Assembly: GCA_033398695.1 (NCBI GenBank)
Contig: CM065815.1
Location: forward strand, 97,492,501 to 97,556,500
DNA from: Orobanche coerulescens
Taxonomy: Eukaryota > Streptophyta > Magnoliopsida > Lamiales > Orobanchaceae
Length of the DNA: 64,000 nucleotides
Reading direction: 5' to 3'
Position numbers and translations under genes: made by a program. Position 1 is the first letter of the stretch. Each line of letters begins with the position of its first letter. The notes beneath the pieces were generated by a model. That model was not told where the DNA came from. It did no database searches and worked only from the letters and a program-made list of their open reading frames with translations. This document shows, in pieces, positions 57,404-64,000 of this stretch.

Positions 57404-58943
57404 AAGACGAAAATAACTCGGGATATCTGGACTTCATGCCATCTTCCGTTTCCCATGTGGCTTCTTCCACTCCGTGACGTGACCATTGAACTTTGACCAA
57501 AACGATTGGTTTGTTCCTCAACTGCTTAACTCGACTCTCGAGTATCTTGACCGGTCTTTCTTCAAATGTCCCATCATGAGCGACTTCGATCTCGCCGAAA
57601 TCAATGACATGACTAAGATCTGGTATATATTTTCGTAACTGGGATACGTGGAACACGTTATGAACATGGCACAATGACGGTGGCAATGCCAATCTGTATG
57701 CCAACTCTCCAACTCTCTCAAGGATCTCGAACGGTCCGATATATCTCGGACTCATCTTTCCCCTTCTTCCAAAATGGAAGATTCCCCGAGTAGAAGAAAC
57801 CTTTAAAAGTACGTGGTCTACAGTATTGAACTCCAATGGGCGACGACGTACGTCTGCATAAGATTTCTGGCGACTCTGGGCGGTCAACAGCCTTTCACGA
57901 ATCAAGGCTATCTTCTCTCGAGTCTGTATGATCAACTCTGGTTCTGTCCCGATCAAGTCTGATGAATCGTCCCAACATAGGGGTGATCTACATCTCCTTC
58001 CGTGTAATGCCTCAAACGGTGCCATCATAATGGAAGCATGCTAACTATTGTTGTAGGTAAATTCAATCAACGGTAGATGAACTTCCCAATCAATTGACCA
58101 ATCTAAGGCACAAGCCCTCAGTATATCTTCCACCGTTTGAATAGTCCTCTCGGATTGTCCATCAGTCTGCAGGTGATAAGCTGTGCTGAAGTTCAATTCG
58201 GTTCCCAAGGCCTTATGAACTGCTTTCCAAAAGTGAGACACAAAATGGCCGTCTCGATCAGAAACAATGGTCTTCGACGTACCATGCAATCAAACTATCT
58301 CCGAAATAAATACTTGTGCCAACCTCTCTAGTCCCCACGTGTCCTTAATGCCTAGAAAGTGAGCTGATTTGGTTAAACGATCAACTATCACCCAAATCAT
58401 GTTCATTCCTGTCTTGGTTCTCGGCATACTAGTGATAAAGTCCATCGATATGTCCTCCCACTTCCATTCAGGAATTGGGAGCGGCTTCAACATTCCAGCA
58501 GGCCGTTGATGCTCGATCTTAACCTGCTGACAAGTCAAGCATTTCGAAACATAGTCCGCTACATCTTTCTTCATGTTTCCCCACCAGAAATTCTGCTTCA
58601 AGTCCTTATACATCTTACTGGTGCCCGGATGGATAGAATAGGGCGAATTGTGAGCTTCCTTCATAATTGTCTGTTTCAGAACATCGATATCGGGAATGCA
58701 GAGTCAGTTCTGAAATCTCAAAACTCCATCATCATGAATTACGAATCCGGGGGCCTTCCCTTTGATCACTTCATCACGTAACCGAATCATCAGAGGATCA
58801 TCTGCCTGTCTAGATTTGATTTCTTTGGTTAATGATGAAGTTATTTCCATCACGCACAGTTGTCCTTGGACTCTTTGTAACCACACTTCAATTCCTTCTC
58901 TAATCATCTCTCGTTGAAGGCTAAGTTGGGAGGTCGCCTCCAA
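57402..58943 (-). pseudogene. pol: Integrase and chromodomain of element F
   Basis: One continuous reading frame from 58664 to 57402 is broken only by TGA at 58292-58290 and TAG at 58043-58041 (tryptophan codon in B and D). It includes the zinc-binding SIHPGTSKMY and CLTCQQVK, the core DFITSMPRTKTG, the aspartate-bearing VSDRDGHF, the SERTIQTVEDILR stretch with the third acidic residue, and at the end VKVQWSRHGVEEATW (chromodomain). Upstream, 58943-58704 encodes the linker to RNase H in another frame. No indel is needed to explain the two main breaks. Confidence 0.92.
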
Positions 58944-60352
58944 AGATCTCGAATAGAAACAGGCTTGCGGCTGAGTGCATCGGCCACTACATTCGCTTTG
59001 CCTGGATGATACAAAATCTCCAAGTCATAGTCCTTAATCAGTTCTAACCATATTCTTTGCCGCATGTTCAACTCTTTCTGACTGAAGATGTATTTGAGAC
59101 TCTTGTGATCCGTAAAGATCTGATAGTGAGTCCGTCAGATAATGCCTCCAGATCTTCAAAGCAAAAATTATCCGCTTTGACTCTAAATCATGTGTTGGGT
59201 AATTCATTTCATAAGGTTTCAAATTGCCGTGAAGCATAAGCGATCACCTTATCATTACGCATCAATACGTATCCGAGTCCTTGGTTCAAGCATCATCAGA
59301 AACTATGAATCCTCCGGTCCCTGTGGAAGTGATAAAATTGGTGCTGTCGTCAATCTCTTCTTCAATTCATCAAAAACTAGTCTGACACGACTCGTTCCAC
59401 TCAAACTTTTGAGTTTTCTGCAGGAGTCAAGTAAGTGGGCGGGAGATTTTGTAAAACCCTTCCACGAACCGACGATAATACCCAGCAAGTCCTAAGAAAC
59501 TTCGGACTTCTTTCACGTTCTTTGGAGGCTTCCAATCCAAAACCGCTTCGATCTTCTGAGGATATACTCGGACTCCTTCAGCTGATACCACATGACCGAG
59601 GAACATTACTTCTTTTAGCCAGAATTCACACTTAGAGAGTTTGGCGTACAGTCGTTCGTTTCTCAAAAGTTCTAACACAATCCGCAAATGCTGCGCATGT
59701 TCTTCTGGGCTCTTAGAATACACCAGAATGTCATCAATGAACACGACCACAAATTTATCCAAATATTCGATGAACACTCGGTTCATCAACTGCATGAATA
59801 CAGCAGGTGCATTAGTGAGACCAAACGACATCACTACAAACTCATAGTGTCCGTAGCGAGTTCTGAATGCTGACTTTGGAACATCAGATTCCTTAATCCT
59901 CAGCTGATGGTATCCTGATCTCAGATCGATTTTAGAAAATACTGTTGCTCCTTGAAACTGGTCAAATAAATCATCAATCCGTGGCAACGGATATTTATTC
60001 TTAATCGTCATCTTGTTCAGTTCTCGATAATCGATACACAGTCGAAGCGATCCATCCTTCTTTCGGACAAAAAAAACTAGCGCTTCCTGCATGAAACGCT
60101 ATCGGATATAGCCTTTGTCCAAGAACTCCTCCAAATGCTTTTCGGTTCATACATCTCAAGAGGTTCCATACGATATGGCGCCTTAGAAATTGGTGCACTC
60201 GAGTTCCACTCAATGGTGAATTCTACATCCTGGTCGTGGAGGTAGTCCGGTAACTCGTCAGAAATACATCCGAAATTCATTAACAACGGAATGGATGAAA
60301 GTTCCACAATTTCGTCTTCTCTCTTCATTGCATAACACCCGATCCCAGACAC
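58944..60352 (-). pseudogene. pol: Reverse transcriptase and RNase H of element F
   Basis: RT is open at 60092-59427: [45 protein letters not shown], the polymerase box FIDD (codons 59742-59731) and [19 protein letters not shown] follows RPLT where D has glutamine. The N-terminal part (60352-60077) and RNase H (about 59400-59030) are in other frames because of small indels; ASNQGLG-type residues are only partly readable near 59270-59290. Confidence 0.9.
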
Positions 60353-60855
60353 TGTTTCAACAATTTGACAACTTTCATTGCTTTGATCAACTTTCCGAAC
60401 TTCCGGTTTCCATCCTCAAACAAGATTGGAGCCATCGTCAGCGATCAGCGAAATATTCCTCCTTCGGTAGTTTACAATAGCTCCATATCGATTAAGCCAA
60501 TCATCTCCGAGTATCAGGTCGTCTCCTTGCATTTCTATCACAATTAGATTTGAGAGCCACTCCCTACCCCCAAATGATACAGGGAAATCTCTAGTCTCTA
60601 AGTTCCCAACAATCCTCTCTCCACTCGGTAAACTAACAACATAAGGTTCACAAGTATGAAAACCAGAAATATTCAAACGATTTACACAAGACAAGGATAT
60701 AAAAGAATGCGTAGCTCCTGTATCGAATAAAACGCTAACTGGCTGGGAAAGGATCTCGACACGACTGGCGACAAAGACAGATCTCGATCGCCTGTCCTCC
60801 TCATATCGTACAGATGTGGGGGAACAAATCCGGCACTCGATGTCCCCTTTCGGTC
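60353..60855 (-). pseudogene. pol: Aspartic protease of element F
   Basis: The active site reads VLFDTGATHSF, with the aspartate codon at 60724-60722. It continues in frame through SLPSGERIVGNLETRDF and GDDLILGDDWLNRYGA to a break near 60416. The protease core is intact and is the best preserved of the three chromoviruses; the flanking junctions to gag and RT are shifted. Confidence 0.9.
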
Positions 60856-62049
60856 TTATTGTCCTCTGCCTCGTCCGCGGCCAAAATTTTGAGGCATCTG
60901 AACACTTTGCTGCGTCTGTTGGATACTAGCTTCCTTTTGAACTGGCTGCGATGAACGGGTTCCATTGTACTTGGTGGCATCCTTGCAAAACGTCACACGG
61001 TGCCCTTCCTGTCCGCAATCAAAACATGTAACTGGAGTGCGCAAACAATCACGCCAAAGGTGGTCTGGGCGACCACAGTTAAAGCACTTCCTAGTTGTAT
61101 CCGTCGTAGCTGACATTGTTCCGAAATTCTTTCCGCTCTTAGATGGGTGCAGAGGTTTCTTGAAAGAATGAAAAGAAGACTGGGCCTTGCGGGGCCCACT
61201 GCTCTTGTGCTCTGTAAAAGTACCAGAGACTTTCTGTTTCTTCGACTCCATAAACTTCTCCATTGCTGCTTCTTTAATTTCATACGCCAACGCCTTATCT
61301 TGGTATTGACGGAGGGTGGTACATTCAAAACCGGACATGTACCTCTGGATTTCTGGTTTCATCCTCATTTCAAAGTAAATGATCATCTCTGCATATGTTC
61401 TGACCAGATGTCGAACAAATGCTAACTGCTGGTTAAACGTCTTAATTATCTGGGATACGGGTTCGTCTGATGGCTGAGCGGAGAAAAACTCTCGAATCTT
61501 GGCTTCCCTCACAGGATGAGGGCAATACTGAGCTTCCATCATCATTTTAAATTCTGTCCAATCGGCATCATGATCTGCAGGTCGGATAGCTTCCCACCAC
61601 TCGGATGCTTCCCCTATCAGAAAGTACTGGGTAATAGGAGCTCTCCTGTCGTCTGGGCAATTAATTCCAGCAAAAATTTTCTCCAATTCCTTCAACCAAT
61701 GATCCCAAGTGGGAGTCTCGGAAAAGCCGTCAAATTTGGGTGGTTGCATTTTCGCTACCTCTTGCAACCATTGGTCACCTCGATTTCCCATTTCTGGGAT
61801 CCTTTGCTGTCCATCTCACTGCTGAAATCCCACCGCCACCTGCATTCGGTCCACGACCTGAGCGAACTGAGTCATCTGGTTCACTACTTGATGAAGGATT
61901 TCTGGTACAGCAGGTTCCGGTTCGTTATTGATGGATCGTTGCGGCTCGCCTGAGCTATGACTGGCCTGATTAGAAGGCAACGCCTCCCTTTCAGCATTCC
62001 TTCATCCGCGTCCACGACCGCGACCACGTCCACGTCCGCCTCTCAACAT
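60856..62049 (-). pseudogene. gag: gag of element F
   Basis: ATG at 62049 gives MLRGGRGRGRGRGRG. Two in-frame TGA codons at 62004-62002 and 61818-61816 stand where CGA is expected (C to T at CpG). From 61791 the frame is open for 311 codons: ELEKIFAGINCPDDR, SEWWEAIRPAD, MRMKPEIQRYMSGF, and two intact knuckles CFNCGRPDHLWRDC and CFDCGQEGHRVTFC, ending in NFGRGRGRGQ. An internal ATG at 61791 would give a shorter product. Confidence 0.92.
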
Positions 62050-62267
62050 ACTGTAAGCACAAATACTCAATATATAGAAAACAACATCGTTCTAATGTTC
62101 AAGTATAAAGAGGTACAACATGTAAAGAACGAGATAGAGTTTAGGAACTTACAACCACCGTTCACATGAAGACGTAGGCAGTGCAGTGATGTCATTCACG
62201 GCCGGTTACCTCAAAAGACGTAAATGACCCCTATTTTAACCCAATGGCCAAGATATCTATAATTTTA

Positions 62268-62279
62268 GCTCCGATACCA
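62268..62279 (-). promoter_or_regulatory. Primer binding site of F
   Basis: Minus strand TGGTATCGGAGC, 5 bases inside the LTR boundary at 62285. Confidence 0.9.
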
Positions 62280-62284
62280 TATTC

Positions 62285-64000
62285 TGTAACACCCCCAATA
62301 TATTCGGGAATATTACAGCGCCGTAAATCCTTTACATAAGAATTTACAAGGCTGAATAAATGAAATGACAATAACAGATACCAACTTATGAAATCACTGA
62401 AATAAAATACAACCGTCTGGTTCCATATCGAGAATACAAATATCCAATGAAGAGTTATTAATACATCAATAAAATCCAAACATCATAAACTGACGACGTA
62501 CTCGAGTACTTATTGAAATCACCAACAAACAACAGACAATAAAACTCGGCCGGAACATCACTCTACACCCTCACAGTCATGCATCTCCAGTGGTTGTTTC
62601 CCCGCTCTCCTGGATCCTGAACATACACAAATGTTCACCCCCGAAGGGGTTATCACAACGATGCTAGTACAAGTACAATAATCACACAACAGTGATATAA
62701 TCAACAATTATATCATAACAAGTTTCTCCAACGAGAAATATCAACAACACATATCATATCATAACAGTTTCAACATACTGATGGTATTCCAACGATCCAG
62801 CGCACACAGCTATAGATTCCAATGATGATCCCGTCGGACCAACATATGGTGGAACTACCTGTCCAACGATCCAGCGCACACAGCTATAGATTCCCATGAT
62901 GATTCCCGTCGGATCAACGCATGGTGGACATATAATCACAACGCATTTACACAATACAATCACATCATAACGGTCATAATATAAACAATTCTAGTTAGAG
63001 TACTTGCCTCGATTCGTTGACAAGAATAAAACTTCCACGAATATCAAAATACTCGAAGGTCGTCCCCTTCGATCAATCACGTGTTAAGCTCGAACCTTAA
63101 CAAAAGAAATAGCATAGAATTTATCTCATGCCGTACGAACGTCTAACAATTCAAAAATTACGGTAGGAATTCCTTAATATGCAATCTGTCTGGATCGCTT
63201 AGCGCACGCTACGAATCCTATGTAGCGTACGTTAATGCTACTCGTTAGTGCACGCAGTACACACAGTCTAGCGTATGCTAACCAGGCATGGTCAGTGCCT
63301 CACTGATCAGCTGACAGACTCGCCTGATGACTTAACGCATGCTAAGTTCCAAACGTGGCGTACGTTAAACGTACTCTATAGCACACGCTAATTCACGTAG
63401 CTTAGCGCGCGCTAAGCGTGCATGGCAGTTCACTGGAGGGCAGCAGATTATACAAATGGTGGTGAAGTAAGCGAATTCCTCATTGATTAATGTTTGTTAT
63501 CCGACTTCATGTTATGTTCATAACCTTTATGAATGATCTCATGGATAATAACAACTTCGAGGTGCAAGTATACGTATAATCATCATAACACCATAATCCA
63601 TCTTGATTACAATTCTCATGCGAAGTGTGGTGATCTCCGGTTGATGTATCAGATTCTACTATCATTATACACATTCAGGCTTCATCTTGAGGTGAACTAA
63701 CAATTCCAACTTATACGAAAGAATATTTCCTAAGATGATTCTTCCTTTAAGTTCTTATAACCGAAAATAATATCACCTCCAATTCATGATCACAAAGATA
63801 ACATAAATCATACGGATTGCTAACTTCAGAATGTTTCTCTCATCATTTGAAGTACTAGGATTCCAACTTCAAGGTTCCAACAATAATATCGTAATCGTAG
63901 ACATTCCAATCTTCTAAACATGATGTTGTTGAATAATTCACTAATGAAATTCAATATCTCATTAACATGATCATTTAATTCCTTAGGATCCAAATCTAAG
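62285..64000 (-). repeat. 5' LTR of element F (truncated by window end)
   Basis: Begins TGTAACACCCCC on the plus strand and matches 55002-56717 of the 3' LTR. Contains the UUCG hairpin at 62637-62650, a duplicated block at about 62784-62935 and the downstream palindrome cluster 63197-63425. The TATA box and U3 lie beyond the window. Confidence 0.93.

Larger units (their letters stand above)
55002..64000 (-). mobile_element. Chromovirus F, minus strand (5' LTR runs off the window)
   Basis: 3' LTR 55002-57366, internal region 57367-62284, 5' LTR from 62285 past the window end. On the minus strand: primer site, gag with two intact zinc knuckles, protease, RT, RNase H, integrase, chromodomain, polypurine tract. 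A relative of B and D with diverged LTRs. Its integrase frame is broken only by two stop codons. The right target duplication is not visible. Confidence 0.93.

Overview
The window is plant nuclear repeat DNA: an almost continuous stack of nested LTR retrotransposons, with no host gene, rRNA or tRNA gene that I can support. Three things point to a plant. The Ty3/gypsy elements are chromovirus-type (C-terminal chromodomain on the integrase, Tekay/Del-like layout) and are primed by initiator tRNA-Met. The LTRs are long (about 2.0-2.5 kb). There is also a Ty1/copia element and a Helitron relic. Every coding region is broken. Some of that damage may be assembly or base-calling error rather than biology (see findings).

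Layout. 1-27027 is a head-to-tail array of a gag-only, non-autonomous Ty3/gypsy element (family A) in which neighbouring units share LTRs: LTR(partial)-int-LTR-int-LTR-int-LTR. The second internal region is split by a full chromovirus (element B, 9354-18823) with a perfect 5-bp target duplication GGGAC. The array ends exactly at an LTR terminus at 27027 and abuts the reverse transcriptase of a minus-strand copia element (27028-32706) in mid-codon context, so the array probably inserted into that copia element. 33427-34181 and 54182-54330 are two halves of a Helitron PIF1-like helicase relic; the Helitron 3' terminus (18-bp palindrome plus CTAG) lies at 54445-54473. The relic was split by element E (34182-54176, target duplication ATTAT), a chimeric LTR element with no coding capacity. 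E was itself hit by chromovirus D (40143-49722, minus strand, duplication GTATG) and, in its 3' LTR, by a solo LTR, G (51020-53246, duplication GTTTC). A third chromovirus, F (minus strand), starts at 55002 and runs past the window end.

How the parts relate. B, D and F are autonomous-type elements (gag, protease, RT, RNase H, integrase, chromodomain), now all defective. A and E lack pol but share with them the tRNA-Met primer site, the TGTAAT...TTACA LTR ends, a stem-loop next to the polypurine tract and, for A, a related gag. They therefore look like elements mobilised in trans by B/D/F-type polymerases.

The most interesting structure is regulatory. In most LTR families here the TATA box is immediately preceded by clusters of 12-bp palindromic sites built as arm-CG-YR-CG-arm: TAGCG-YR-CGCTA in B/D/F and inside E, TTACG-TA-CGTAA in E and G. 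B/D/F carry a second cluster several hundred bases downstream. Two further RNA-hairpin-like elements, a UNCG-tetraloop hairpin in the LTR and a covarying stem-loop before the polypurine tract, are conserved across families.
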